The notes: generated from the sequence alone by a model not told the origin. DNA of 64,000 nt from Mycoplasmopsis edwardii (GCF_900476105.1 NZ_LS991951.1:768214-832213), one strand, 5' to 3'. Shown: positions 1 to 11,659, counted from the stretch's first letter. Made by a program: numbers and translations.

Positions 1-1224
1 AAGGTTTTCTACATCATTAGCAGCTATTTCATTAATTTTATTTTTAGCTTCAATTAATTTATTTTTATATGAAGTTAATTTAGTTCTAATTGCCTTAATG
101 TTATTTACTGTTAATTCTGTACTTGAAAAAATCCTGTTAATTGTGTTTTTAATAATTTCATTTTCGACTTGTGTAGAAGCTAAATTCGTAATTAAATAAT
201 CACTTACTTGTAAGATAGCTTTAAGTTCATTTTCAGAATTTTTAAACTTAGCATTTCTAATAACTTCTTGTATTTCATTGTAGTTTAAAGCGTTTTCAAT
301 TTGTAAGTTAAATGATTGTTTTTCTTGTGCTTTTAAATTTGATAAATTATTAATTAAGTTTTTGTTTATGCTTTTATCTTTTGTTTTTGCAACATTTAAA
401 AGGTTTTCAAGATAACTAAAATCATACTCTGTGTGAGAGTCTCTTAAAACTTCATATAGGTTATAAGTTTTATTATTGTGTTGTAAGTTTGTTTGATTTT
501 CGTTTGAAATATTTAAAAGCTCATTTTTAAAGAATTCGATTTTTTGAGCAACTGTAACAAGTTTTGCTCTTACCTCATCTAATGTTTCAGTTGTGTTGGT
601 ATAAAGTGTTTTTAGTTTAGAAATCGCAGGTACATTGTTAATGTTTGCTTCATTGCCCCCTGCTAAACTTGGATATGGTAAAGTATCAATAATTTTATTA
701 ATTTCTTTTGATAACTTTTGATTTTCTTGTTCTTCAAGTTTTTTGTTAATTTTTTCAAATAATAAAACAAAATCATTTCCTTGCGAAGTTAGGTTAAATT
801 CGCTAATTAAGTTATTATCAACTTCATTTAATTTCTTGATTTTGTCATTTGCTAATTGAATGTTTTCTTTAATTGTATTAATATCGATAGCAAATTTATT
901 TAAGTCTTCTCAACTTTTTTCGTCTGTGTATTCAAAAGTACTTAACTTAATAGTTAAGTCTTTAACAGCTTGTGAGTTTTGTTTGCCAGGATAAGCTAAC
1001 TTATTAATTGTTCTTTCTAACTCTTCTTTTTTGCTAGCGAACTCTTTTGATCAATCTTTTTGGGATGAAATTGGTTCAATTGGCTTAGGTGTTTCTATAG
1101 GGTTTGTTTGGTTATTGTTGTTATTTTTATTTTCATTTTCAACCCCGTTTCCTTTTTGACTTGAACATGAGGCAGCAAATGTTGTAAGTCCGAACATAAG
1201 GGCAAAAGTTAGTATTTTTTTCAT
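1..1224 (-). CDS. Surface lipoprotein, 3' end outside window
   Basis: The gene starts at ATG 1224 and stays open for 408 codons to the window edge, so the C-terminus is not seen. The N-terminus has two lysines, a hydrophobic stretch and a lipobox ending FAASC near residue 20, followed by a Ser/Asn/Gln/Thr/Pro-rich linker, which is typical of a mycoplasma lipoprotein anchored on the outer face of the membrane. The rest is Lys/Glu/Asn-rich and mostly helical. Two related helical modules can be seen, each opening with a short motif of the form I-x-x-L-x-YP (KLAYPG near residue 75, TLPYPS near residue 180); similar modules occur in other mycoplasma surface proteins. TGA is used for Trp. The function is unknown; adhesion or host-protein binding is only a guess. 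An unusually long C-terminal extension cannot be excluded. Confidence 0.8.
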
Positions 1225-1284
1225 CTTGAAACCTCTATATAAATAATTCTAAATTATATTACAATGTGTCTTTGATTATATTAA

Positions 1285-1307
1285 AAAATAAGCCAAAAAG
1301 CTTATTT
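1285..1307 (-). terminator. Terminator of the P80-P60-hinT operon
   Basis: Inverted repeat AATAAGC / GCTTATT (1287-1293 and 1300-1306) followed on the minus strand by a T run. It overlaps the hinT stop codon and closes the operon before the lipoprotein gene. Confidence 0.6.
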
Positions 1308-1626
1308 ATTTGTATGGAATTACGTGTACGTGTGTGTGAAAAACCACTTGTCCTGCAGAAGACCCTGAGTTAATTACGATTTTAAATCCTGTGCAATCAT
1401 TTTCTTTAATATACATTGCTGCAAGTTCTCTTGCGATAGACATTGTATATAAAAAATCTTCATCACTATTTTCTAAAATATTTGGTTCAGGAGTTTTAGG
1501 AACTACTAAAAAGTGGCCTTCTTGAACTGGATTAATATCGTAAAATGCTATAACTCTATCATCTTCATAAAGGATGTTAGCAGGAATTTCTCTTTTGATG
1601 ATTTTTGTAAAAACACTATCCGACAT
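1306..1626 (-). CDS. hinT: HIT-family (HinT-like) nucleotide-binding protein
   Basis: The 106-residue protein has the histidine-triad signature VVFHTHVHVIP at its C-terminus, with the H-x-H-x-H array that forms the nucleoside-phosphate hydrolase site, and the usual N-terminal IPANILYEDD and QEGHFLVVPK segments. HinT proteins hydrolyse purine phosphoramidates and aminoacyl-adenylates. It ends four residues after the triad, shorter than many bacterial homologues of about 140 residues. It is the last gene of the P80-P60-hinT unit; its ATG lies 11 bases inside the end of the P60 gene and has an AGGAC ribosome site. In Mycoplasma hominis the HinT protein binds the P60/P80 membrane complex, and the same gene order here supports that role. 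Confidence 0.93.
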   Translation of the reverse strand: MSDSVFTKIIKREIPANILYEDDRVIAFYDINPVQEGHFLVVPKTPEPNILENSDEDFLYTMSIARELAAMYIKENDCTGFKIVINSGSSAGQVVFHTHVHVIPYK

Positions 1627-2854
1627 ATTTAAGTCCTTCTACAGCTTTTTTAAGATTTTCATCTTCAATATTAAGTTTGATTTTATTTCCTAAAGCGACA
1701 AAAGCATCAATTGCAGATGATAATAATGATGAGTCATTTGAATATAATGAAGTTGTTAATTTAACAAGATCATTTGCAAAAGAGGTTCCTTCTAATGTAA
1801 GTTTTTTAACATTAATTTTAGGTGTTTTAGCTTTTTCTGCTTCGTTTGGATTATCAATTAAAAAGTCTTTTCCTAAAGGAACTAATCTATTTAAGTAAGA
1901 AATCTTAATTTTACTTCCTTCAGGTGCAGCTGAAATAGATGAAGCTAATGTTTTATCAGCATTAACTTTAACTAATTTTTTGTTTTTATAGTCATAAAAA
2001 CCATTAACAACTGATTCTGCATTTAGTTCCTTAAGAGCGGTTATAGAGTAATCAAATTCATATGATGAAGTTTCTAATCCTTGGTAACCACCTAAAGTTG
2101 TTTCGAATTCTCTATCTGATAATAAAACATCTGATGTAGCAACTTTAGAAGCATCAAATTTTCTTTGACTAATTTGATTGTAATCATCAATGTTATTAAT
2201 TGTTTTTACTGATGAAGTGAAGATATCACTGTCGCTTGATGATTCATAACTTCAAACTTGTAAAGTCTTTTTGTTAATTAAGTAATCAATTAACATAAAG
2301 TTATTTAAATCATAATCATTTTTTCTACTTGAGTAAGTACTTGAATTAATTTTTTGTAAATCTTCAGATTTTGATGTTGTTAAGTATTTATTAACAAGTA
2401 ATTGTTTTTGAACTTCTAGTTTAACATTTGATTCCTTGATTTTGTATAAAACTTCAAATTGCTCTAAAGTGATTTCTGGATTAAATGTTTCTGTTAAGTT
2501 TTTAAGTTTTTGATATTCTGCATCTTTCAAGATACCATTTGATAATAATTTTGCAATTTCTTTAGTTAAATATTTAGAGTCTTTTTGTAAGTTTATTTTT
2601 ACAAATGTCTTGTAAACTTGGTAAGCATCATGTTTAAAAGCTGCATTATCTAATGCGTCACCACTAACTGAATAAACTTTATTAAGAGTTGCTTCTAGTC
2701 ATAATGATTCAACAACGTCTTTAACATTTTTACCAGCGAATAAAACATCTTGTTTGTTTTTGGCGTCAGTATTAACATCTCTACCACAAGCAACAACTGT
2801 AATAGGCAATGCTACAAGAGGTGCAAAAGTAACTAATTTTTTAAATAGTTTCAT
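1616..2854 (-). CDS. p60: HinT-interacting membrane complex lipoprotein P60
   Basis: A 412-residue protein with a Lys-containing N-terminus, hydrophobic segment and lipobox ITVVAC at about residue 23, so a lipoprotein on the outer membrane face. The remainder is a hydrophilic, mostly helical domain with no enzyme motif that I recognise. The start is set by a perfect GGAGGTAA ribosome site six bases before ATG 2854, whose A also ends the P80 stop codon (TAATG). Placement between a P80-like membrane protein gene and hinT matches the M. hominis p80-p60-hinT operon, which is the basis for the name. An in-frame TGA near 2250 is read as Trp. Function beyond complex formation with P80 and HinT is unknown. 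Confidence 0.8.
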
Positions 2855-5019
2855 TATTTACCTCCTTTTTTCATAACACTTTGGATTGCATCTGTTGTTA
2901 AATCAAATGCAGTTTTATCACTTTGAGAAACTGAATTAGCTTCTACATTTAAGTAATTTACTTTAACTTTTCCATCAACGTTTGTGAAGTTTAAGTTATT
3001 TAATGAATTTAATTTATCATTAATAAATTTATCTGTTTTTTCGAATAATGAAATGTTTGTTAATAAATTATTTCCAACTTTAACTGATTTTACTTCAGCT
3101 AATAGATCTTGGATGCTTTGGTCTGTGTATTGAATACCTTTACTGTCTTTTTGTGTTAAAAGTCATGTTTTAAATGATTCATTTTCCAATTGTGTGATAA
3201 TTGTATTTTCTTTAGATTTAAAGCTATTAATTTTGCTTTGTAAGTTGAAGTATGATTTTGTGCCTTTAGCAATGTTTTCTAAATCTGATTTTAATAATTC
3301 ATTGAATTTATCAATTGTTGTAATTCTTTGATTATTGAAGATAGAAATACCTTTTGGAGTTAAAACTAAAAGTGAGTCATCTTTATCTTTAATTTTGTAA
3401 ACAAGTGATGTAAATGTTTTGTTGTTAATATCAATGTTGAATTGTGAATTGTAATTTTCAATAATTACTTTATTAAACTGTTCTTCTGTTAATTCATCAA
3501 AGTACTTTTGAATTAATTCATTTGCTTCTTGCAATTTGCTTGAAATTTTGTTTGATTTTTCATTTTCATTTGTAATGCTTGCATCATCTTTAGCAGCTTT
3601 GGCATCATTAATTAATTGTGTAATTTTTCCTTCTGCTTCAGGATTAATGCCAGAAGGCATTTGGAATAGTTTATCTAAATCAATTTCTTTAAAATCAGAT
3701 GATCCGTCTTTTAAAACTTCGTTAGCAATTGAGGCAAAAGCTAAATCAACATTACTATTAACTAAATCTTTAATATTTGAAACACCTAAGAATCCTAATG
3801 TATCACCCTTTGTTAAAGTTAATGCATCTAAGTAAGTTTCGTAAACTTTTCTTTCATCGTTAAATTTATCTAATTCTTTTGACTTATCGAACACACCATA
3901 TGATTCTGGTTTTTTGAATGATTTTAAGATATCTGAGTTTTTACTTACAACTAATGCACCACTTTCATCTTTATAAACTGAGTATTTTAAGTTGTTTAAG
4001 AATTTTTCTTTTGCATTATTTTCTTTTAGATTAAAGGCAAATCTTAAATCACTATTTTGAACACCTGGTAATAAAACTGATGAACTTAAGTTAATATCAT
4101 TATTCATAAAGTAACTTGTCACTAAGTTTTTAGCAGGGATTAATTCAGGGATAAATGATTTTGTAACAAACACAGTAGCTTTACTTGGATTACTTTCTTG
4201 TACAAAGTAATTTTCATTTTCAACAAAGTATGGGAATACTTTTTCGCCTTGTTTGAATAAAACTTTAGCTTCCCCGTTTTCACCTTTAACAATATTACCG
4301 TTTGAATCAATTTGATAGATATCTTTTTTAGCTGTTTTATTGATAAAGCTTAGATCAAGAGTTTTAACTTCAACTTCAAAACTTCTTAGTGCACTTGATT
4401 CAATTTCTTTAAATGTAAGATACTCAATAGCTTGTTCATCTGTTGTGCTCTTTCCATATTCTTCAGATAACAATCTTTCTTTGTAGATGTTTTCTCAAGT
4501 TGAGTAACCATATGTTTTTTTGAAGTTGTTTTTTAAGTCTTCAAGTTTATTTTTTTGATTTTCTTTAATTTCATCAATAGATTTTAATTCAAGCCCAAGG
4601 TTTGAGTTTTCATTTGCGTTTAATGAGTTGTTAAAGATTTCTTGATATTGTTTAGAAGCAAGGTGTTCTTTTTCATACATGTAGAAAACTGCTTTTTTGT
4701 ATGCATCATTAAATTTTTCACTGTATTCTGTTTTATTGTTTTCAAGTTGTTTAACAAATTCTTCAACTGTAATTTTCTTTGAATTATCAAAAGTGAAAGC
4801 ATCAGAATCACCTGATTTGGCATCAATGTAATTAACTTTTGTTGTATTGATAACAAGAGGGATTGTAATACCTAAGATAACACAAAAAGCTAAGGCACCT
4901 AAAATACCATAGTTAATTCAGTTTCTTTTTGTTTTTGTTGCAACTTTCTTATTCTTCTCATCATAGTTATCATTTATTTCTGATAAACGTTCTAAGAATG
5001 ATCTTTGTCTTTTCGCCAT
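2854..5019 (-). CDS. p80: HinT-interacting membrane complex protein P80
   Basis: A 721-residue protein. A basic cytoplasmic N-terminus of about 45 residues (MAKRQRSFLERLSEIND and onward) precedes one transmembrane helix (NYGILGALAFCVILGITIPL); the rest, about 650 residues rich in Lys, Asn, Glu and Ser, should lie outside the cell. It has no lipobox, so it is a single-pass membrane protein. The helical repeats and Gly-Gly-Lys C-terminus carry no known catalytic motif. Start ATG 5019 has an AAGGAG site. First gene of the three-gene operon with P60 and hinT, which is the basis for the assignment; in M. hominis these products form a membrane complex. Two in-frame TGA codons (near 3163 and 4494) are read as Trp. 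Confidence 0.8.
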
Positions 5020-5110
5020 AATGACTCCTTAATCTTCAAAATACTTATATAAAATATAAATTTTATATAAATTATACCAAAAAATGTTTTCTATTAGTCC
5101 ATTAATAATT

Positions 5111-5116
5111 TAAAAT
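5111..5116 (+). promoter_or_regulatory. -10 box of leaderless hypothetical gene
   Basis: TAAAAT lies six bases before ATG 5123 and there is no Shine-Dalgarno sequence, so the mRNA probably starts at or next to the start codon. Confidence 0.45.
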
Positions 5117-5122
5117 AGTAGT

Positions 5123-5638
5123 ATGCAAAAAAATAAATCAGTAGATGCTTTAGTTCATTTTGACGCATTAGCACATAGCCATAATTTTGTGTATAGTTTA
5201 TATTCAAATACATTAGAAAATATTAAAAAAAGAGGAACTGCAAGTTCTCCTTTTGAAGTTGTAATTAACCTTGAAGCACTAATAAAATTAGTTTATTTAG
5301 AAAAAAATGTTGTTGTTCAAGAAAGATCATTTGCAGCTGAAAACCAGCTTCCTTTTATTAAATTTAATGAAGACAAAATCTATTTAAATGTACTTATTAA
5401 GTCAACATGAAGAAAGTTTAATAAATGAAAAAGAAGAAACTTAAGTTCTAATAGTGAAAGAACAATTTTTGCTACTATGAATAAGCTTTATTCTACTGAT
5501 CCAGACTTGTTAATTTTATTATATTTTGATCATAAATCACTTAGTCTAAGGATTAAAAAAGTAACTAATTTAAATCCTAATTATTATTCTGTTATTGAAG
5601 TAAATGATAAAAAGTTTCCTTATATTGATTTTGAATAA
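5123..5638 (+). CDS. Conserved-type hypothetical protein, 171 aa
   Basis: I do not recognise this family. The protein reads through TGA codons (read as Trp) to a TAA at 5636-5638. It has no signal peptide or membrane helix and is rich in Asn, Lys and Leu with alternating hydrophobic strands, suggesting a small cytoplasmic alpha/beta protein. Coding use (AT-rich third positions, TGA for Trp) matches neighbouring genes, so it is likely real. It lies alone between the divergent P80 operon and the convergent 5S rRNA gene. The start has no ribosome site and a -10 box six bases upstream, consistent with a leaderless transcript. Confidence 0.7.
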
Positions 5639-5657
5639 AGTCAAAAAAAGTATAAAA

Positions 5658-5763
5658 AAACAGCCGCTTCCTATTTTCACCTTTCGGCTATCTTCGGCGT
5701 AAAGAGGCTTAACTACTGAGTTCGGAATGGTATCAGGTGATCCCTCTTGCTATGACGACTAAG
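5658..5763 (-). rRNA. rrf: 5S ribosomal RNA
   Basis: On the minus strand the sequence shows the 5S core: the 5' arm AGTCGTCATAGCAAGAGGGA, the conserved CCGAACTCAG loop, and a 3' arm GCGGCTG that pairs with the 5' arm. Length about 106 bases is normal for Mollicutes. A T-rich run follows on the minus strand. It stands about 53 kb from the 16S-23S unit in this window, so it is transcribed separately. Ends are placed by the terminal stem and may be off by 2-3 bases. Confidence 0.93.
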
Positions 5764-5877
5764 AATATTATAGTACACTTTTGAAAAAACAAAAATATTT
5801 TTTAAAATTTTTTTAATGGAGTTGCATTTATTTAAATATGTAACTTTTTTTAATTTATCCATATATAAAAAAGACGC

Positions 5878-5900
5878 AAAAAACACCCTTATGGGTGTTG
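5878..5900 (-). terminator. Terminator after yidC
   Basis: Stem AACACCC / GGGTGTT (5882-5888, 5893-5899) with a four-base loop and a T run on the minus strand, just after the yidC stop codon. Confidence 0.75.
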
Positions 5901-5907
5901 TGTTACA

Positions 5908-8019
5908 TTATTTTTTCATCATTTTCTTAGAATACTTGAATTTGAATCATTTTGTTTTCTTAATTCTATGAATTGCGAGAACTTGTCCAATTTGTCATAA
6001 TCCACCAAATAATCAGTAAACTTGAACCCCAGCACTAAATAAGATAGTAATACCAGTGAAGATTATCATCATAATCTTTTGAGTTCTCTCTGATTTTTTA
6101 AGTGCTTGTTTTTCACTAATTGTCATTGTCATATTGTTTTTCTTACGGTTAAGAAGTTGAGGTAACAATTGTGAAACTAATTGAACTACGATTGTTGTAA
6201 TTAAAATTCAAAGATAGATAAAGTGTCCACTTGTAATCTTTTGTCAAGAAACTGATGAGAAGTTAATTCCTAATCAAAATGTTTGTTTAATTTCAGGAAT
6301 ACCTTGAATAACTCTTCACATAGCGAAGAATATAGGCATTGATAATAGAAGGTTAGCAAATTGATCAAGAGGGTTTATATTGTATTTACTATAAAGAGCT
6401 TGAATTTCTTGATTTTTCTTCATCTTCATAGCTTTATTATTTTCAAATCCCGCATATTTAGCTTCGATAGCAGCTTTTTTACTTTTAAGTCCTTCTTGTA
6501 TTGATTGCATCATTGTAGCTTTGAATGAGAATGCAAGTACAAGTAAACGAGTAAAGATAACTGCAACTAAAATAGCGATAATTGTCGCTCAACCATTTCA
6601 CTCAGGCATTGCCTGTCTAAGTGATTGTACCATAACTGATAACGGGTAAACTAATGCACCATAGAATGGACCATATGTTCAAGCTTGCCCTCATGTTAGG
6701 ATAGGTTGAATTTGATAATCCCCAGCAAATACAATATTTGAGTAGAATTTAGCATTATTAGTGTTATCGTTATATTTAACAATGAATTCTTCAATAGTGT
6801 TAGCGTTTACATCATATTTATTTGAAGCAAACATTAATTCATTTGAAATTTCAACAGCACCTTTAGAATTGCTTCTTTTTGGAGCAATCCCTAATTCTGT
6901 TAATCATGTAATCATTAAGTTTTGATAAATACCAATTAATCCATATTCTTTTTGTGATAACTTGAATAAATCTTGATTATCTTTTAATTTATTCTCTTTA
7001 TTCTCAATTTTATTTACTAAAAATTGTAAATATTGCCCAACTGATTGGAAATCATTTTTTCCATATTCTTCTTGAGTTGTTTTATTTAATTCGTTAAGGA
7101 ATTTACTATCCTTACCAAATGTGTAATTGTAGAATGTTTGCAAGATATCTCTAGCATAAGCTCTATTAGCTAAGCTTTTTGAATCAACACCATCATCAGA
7201 GATAGTATTTAATTTCTCTTCTGTTACAAAGTCAACTTTTTGTAAACCAGAAATGAATGTTGCAGTATATTTAGAATCTGCATCTACATTGTTTAAAGTT
7301 TTTGTTGTTACTTTACCGTTAGCATCTTTTGTTTCTTCTTTATCTTTTTTAAGTTGAATAAAGTCTTTTGATGAGTCAGGTAAATAAGTTAGAATAACAA
7401 TCTCATTTTCAGGACCTGTTAATTCATTTGTATATTTGTAACTTTTAGCATCTTCACTTCTAAATAAGAAGCGCCCATTTTTCTCTACAATATTGTATTT
7501 TTTACCAGCAACATTAGCTTGGTAACCTAAATTTGATAATTTCGAGTCTTCAACACCAACAACACTAATTGCTGTCATGAATTGACCTGATTTACCATAT
7601 TCACCTTTATTTTCTTTGGTTTGTGTGCTAAGTTTTTTAATTATTTCACGACTATCAACAAGAACGTTAGCATCGGCATCTTGTTTAAGTACATCGATTG
7701 AAAGTTCAATCTTACTATCTGATAATGCTTGTCCTTTATTATCATATTTGTTGATTGTGTTTGAAATATTTTCTAATTTGAATGTGCTTACTTTTGGAGC
7801 AATATCAGCTTCGTTTCTATAAAACTCAATACTGTTACCTACGTTAGCAGATGTTTTTAAAACGAATGACTGAATACACCCTGTCAATGTGACTGTAAAT
7901 GCAATTAAATAAAGAAAAATCTTGGTTATTTTTCAAGACTTCTTTAATGCAGTCTTTCTTTTTTCTTCAGGGTTATTTTTATTATTTGAAAAATAATTAA
8001 AAGTTTGTTTTCTTTGCAT
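5908..8019 (-). CDS. yidC: Membrane protein insertase YidC/Oxa1 family, long lipoprotein form
   Basis: A 703-residue protein that inserts and folds membrane proteins, alone or with SecYEG. Basic N-terminus, hydrophobic segment at about residues 34-47 and a lipobox LTGC with Cys48, matching the lipoprotein nature of Gram-positive YidC/SpoIIIJ. Residues of about 50-400 form a large extracytoplasmic domain absent from short Gram-positive homologues. The C-terminal third carries the conserved membrane core (MMQSIQEGLKSKKAAIEAKY, the NPLDQFANLLLSMPIFFAM loop, and later helices) and a basic tail ending SKKMMKK. The start ATG 8019 lies 23 bases inside rnpA, so the genes are translationally linked; rpmH-rnpA-yidC is an ancestral order. 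Several TGA codons are read as Trp. Confidence 0.92.
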
Positions 8020-8338
8020 AATTCCTAAATTTCTCAAATAGCTCTTTAATTCCTTGTTTCTTTACAGAATACTCAGAATTACAAAACTCTTTGCGAGCAA
8101 TTAAGACAAAATTGTAATTGAACTCATTGATATTCAACTCACGAATAATTGCTTTTAATTGTCTCTTGTTATAATTACGACCTACAGCATTTTCAAACTT
8201 TTTAGGTATTGTAATACCTGCTTTAAAACTATCCGATTTGACAAAATAGACAACTAAAAACTTGTTTGCAATAGATTGTTTTTTATCAATGATAGATTGA
8301 AAATCCCAATTTTTTCTAAGCCGAAATTGTTTTTGCAT
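7997..8338 (-). CDS. rnpA: Ribonuclease P protein component
   Basis: A 113-residue basic protein that helps RNase P RNA remove tRNA 5' leaders. It carries the family signature GRNYNKRQLKAIIRE (the RNR motif in its usual position near residue 65) and the N-terminal FRLRKNWDFQSI segment. It sits eight bases after rpmH and overlaps yidC by 23 bases. There is no clear Shine-Dalgarno before ATG 8338, so translation may depend on coupling to rpmH. Confidence 0.95.
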   Translation of the reverse strand: MQKQFRLRKNWDFQSIIDKKQSIANKFLVVYFVKSDSFKAGITIPKKFENAVGRNYNKRQLKAIIRELNINEFNYNFVLIARKEFCNSEYSVKKQGIKELFEKFRNYAKKTNF

Positions 8339-8346
8339 AACTAAAA

Positions 8347-8493
8347 TTATTTATCAGAAACTGTAAGTCTTTTTCTACCTTTTGCTCTTCTAGCAGCTAA
8401 CACTTTTCTACCGTTAGCAGTTTTCATTCTAGCTCTAAAACCGTGAACTTTAGCGTGTTTACGTTTGTTAGGTTGGTATGTTCTTTTGCTCAT
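8347..8493 (-). CDS. rpmH: 50S ribosomal protein L34
   Basis: A 48-residue, very basic protein starting [20 protein letters not shown] and containing [18 protein letters not shown], the hallmark of L34. The ribosome site AGGAGG lies just before ATG 8493. First gene of the rpmH-rnpA-yidC operon. A TATAAT -10 box can be seen on the minus strand at 8541-8546, about 50 bases upstream. Confidence 0.97.
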   Translation of the reverse strand: MSKRTYQPNKRKHAKVHGFRARMKTANGRKVLAARRAKGRKRLTVSDK

Positions 8494-8540
8494 TTTTCCT
8501 CCTATGTGATTTATTTTACTTAGTATATAAGCGTGTTTAT

Positions 8541-8546
8541 ATTATA
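8541..8546 (-). promoter_or_regulatory. -10 box of the rpmH operon
   Basis: TATAAT on the minus strand about 50 bases upstream of the rpmH start. No good -35 was found at the ideal spacing. Confidence 0.45.
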
Positions 8547-8639
8547 CAATATAATTACTTTTTCAAAATTATAAAAAAGAGTTCAATTTTTGGGTCTTTT
8601 CAAGCCTTTTTATTGCCATAAATTGTGTTATTTTTATAG

Positions 8640-8645
8640 TATAAT
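8640..8645 (+). promoter_or_regulatory. -10 box of serS
   Basis: TATAAT 23 bases before the serS ATG, which also has a GAGGAA ribosome site. No T-box leader structure is apparent in the short upstream region. Confidence 0.5.
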
Positions 8646-8668
8646 TTTGAATAGAAAAGAGGAAGAAT

Positions 8669-9936
<1,268 letters not shown>

Positions 9937-9937
<1 letters not shown>

Positions 9938-10774
9938 TGAAAAAGATTTTTGCATATGATTTAGATGGGACTCTTTTAACACATGAAGGAGTTGCTCATC
10001 CGGAAACCTTAAAAGCTTTAAAATTAATTAAAGAAAAAGGTCATATTAATGTTATCGCAACCGGTCGTGGATTAATGCATATTCTTCCTTTATTTGAAAC
10101 AAATGCAGTAGATAATATTGATTATTTAATTTGTTCAAATGGTGCTTTAATTTACAACATGCATACAAAAACATATGAAGTGATTAGTTCACTTTCACCA
10201 GATGTTTTTGAAATTATTTTAGATAAATTTAAAAAGTATTCATCAATTTTAAGAATTGATTCAATTGATCAAAATCAAACTTTATTACCAAACGGAAAAG
10301 TGCCTTCATGATTAACAGAGTCAAAAGTTACAGATAAAAACTTTACAAACGCAGTGACTGAGGAACAAATTAGACAACAAGTTTTTGATCCAAATTCAGT
10401 TATAACTCAAATTGCACTTAGAAATACTTTTTTAGATGCAAAAAAAAGTTTCAAATGAACTTGCACATGAATTAAGAAATCATGATTGTGAAGTTTACTT
10501 AACAAACTCTGTTTATACAGATGTTAATGGTAAAAATTCTTCTAAATTTAACGCCTTAAAAGTTTTAGCTAAAGAACTTGATATAGATATTAAAAATACT
10601 GTTGCTTTTGGTGACAGTGGAAACGATGTTCAAATGCTTAAAGGTGCAGGGATCGGTGTTGCAATGGGTAACGCAACTCCTGAAGCTAAAGAAGTTGCAG
10701 TTATCACTATTGGACATCATAATACCGGTGCTATTGGTGAATATTTAATTGAATTATTAAATAAAATGAGCTAA
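9937..10774 (+). pseudogene. Cof-type HAD-superfamily hydrolase, interrupted by a frameshift at an A8 run
   Basis: The first part (9937-10446) encodes the HAD motif I nucleophile segment FAYDLDGTLL and motif II region NVIATGRG; the second part (from about 10448) encodes motif IV VAFGDSGNDVQMLKGAGIGV and ends at 10774. The two parts are in different frames. The switch falls in a run of eight A at 10440-10447; with seven A, one continuous protein of about 278 residues results. As written, frame one ends at TAA 10525-10527 after about 196 residues and lacks motif IV. Cof-type enzymes dephosphorylate sugar phosphates and related metabolites. It could be a sequencing error, a phase-variable tract, ribosomal slippage or real decay. 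Start codon overlaps the serS stop. Confidence 0.82.
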
Positions 10775-10829
10775 TGAGCTTGTTTTTTTACTAATTTGCT
10801 AGCTTTCTAGAAAATTCCTAATAATTTAA

Positions 10830-10835
10830 TATAAT
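10830..10835 (+). promoter_or_regulatory. -10 box of leaderless HAD gene
   Basis: TATAAT seven bases before ATG 10843 with no Shine-Dalgarno, so transcription should start almost at the A of the start codon. Confidence 0.55.
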
Positions 10836-10842
10836 AAAAACT

Positions 10843-11658
10843 ATGAAAAAACCAAAAATTATTTTTATAGACTTAGATGGGACTACATTAGATGGTCCTG
10901 GTGAAAAATTCTGACAAAAAGAACCTACAGAATACACTAAAAGTGTAATTACAAGGTTACAAAAGAAAATCCCTGTGGTAGTTTCTACTGGTAGAGGTGT
11001 TAATGATAGAACAATGAGTATTGTTAAAAAATTAGGTAGTGAAAACTATATTGCTTGAAATGGTGCTCAAACCGTTTACAATGGTGAAGTTATCGATAAA
11101 CAATACTTAGATAAAGAAATCGCTCAAGAATTGTTTGATGAGATTACAAAAAACAAATGTTTTGTTGTATATAACTCTAATGCAAAAGAAAGAGCTTATG
11201 TTAAAAATGGTTTTTACAAAATCCTTATGGGGTTTGGTAAAAAAACAGCTAAAAGATATTACGAATATAACAATGATTTCAATGTATACAAGGCTTTAAT
11301 TTGATCATTATCAAAATCAAAAATCAGAGTATTAGCCGATAAGTGAAGTAAGAAATTTGAAGGTAAATTAGAAGTATCATTAAGTGGTTCAAACAATGTT
11401 TTAGAAATTACTAAAGCAAATGTTTCAAAAGGTGATGCCGAAGTTGCATATTGTCAAAGATTAGGAATTGACCCACAAGATGCTGTACACTTTGGTGATT
11501 CAATGAACGATGCTTCAACAAAAGGTAAGGTCGGTAAACTTATTGCTATGGCTAACTCAGTTAATGAACTAAAGGAAATGGCTGATGAAGTAACTAAATA
11601 CTCATGTAATGATTCAGGTTTAGCAAGGTATCTTGAAGAAAACTATTTAAACAAGTAA
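10843..11658 (+). CDS. Cof-type HAD-superfamily hydrolase
   Basis: A 271-residue cytoplasmic phosphatase. Motif I IIFIDLDGTTLDG near residue 6 holds the two catalytic aspartates, motif II is VVVSTGRGV, and motif IV is AVHFGDSMNDASTKGK near residue 220; the middle holds the C2-type cap. Substrate is likely a small phosphorylated metabolite but cannot be told from sequence. Three TGA codons are read as Trp. Its sequence differs clearly from the frameshifted HAD gene just upstream, so it is a paralogue rather than a recent duplicate. A terminator hairpin shared with the convergent ABC gene follows. Confidence 0.9.
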
Positions 11659-11659
11659 T

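Noticed and set aside
1677..1898. Plus-strand frame inside P60
   Set aside because: Antisense to a well-supported lipoprotein gene with no ribosome site.
8580..8668. T-box riboswitch before serS
   Set aside because: The leader after the -10 box is only about 20 bases and lacks T-box sequence or hairpins.
10775..10842. Terminator hairpin after the frameshifted HAD gene
   Set aside because: Only a four- to five-base repeat around AGCTAATGAGCT before a T run; too weak to call.
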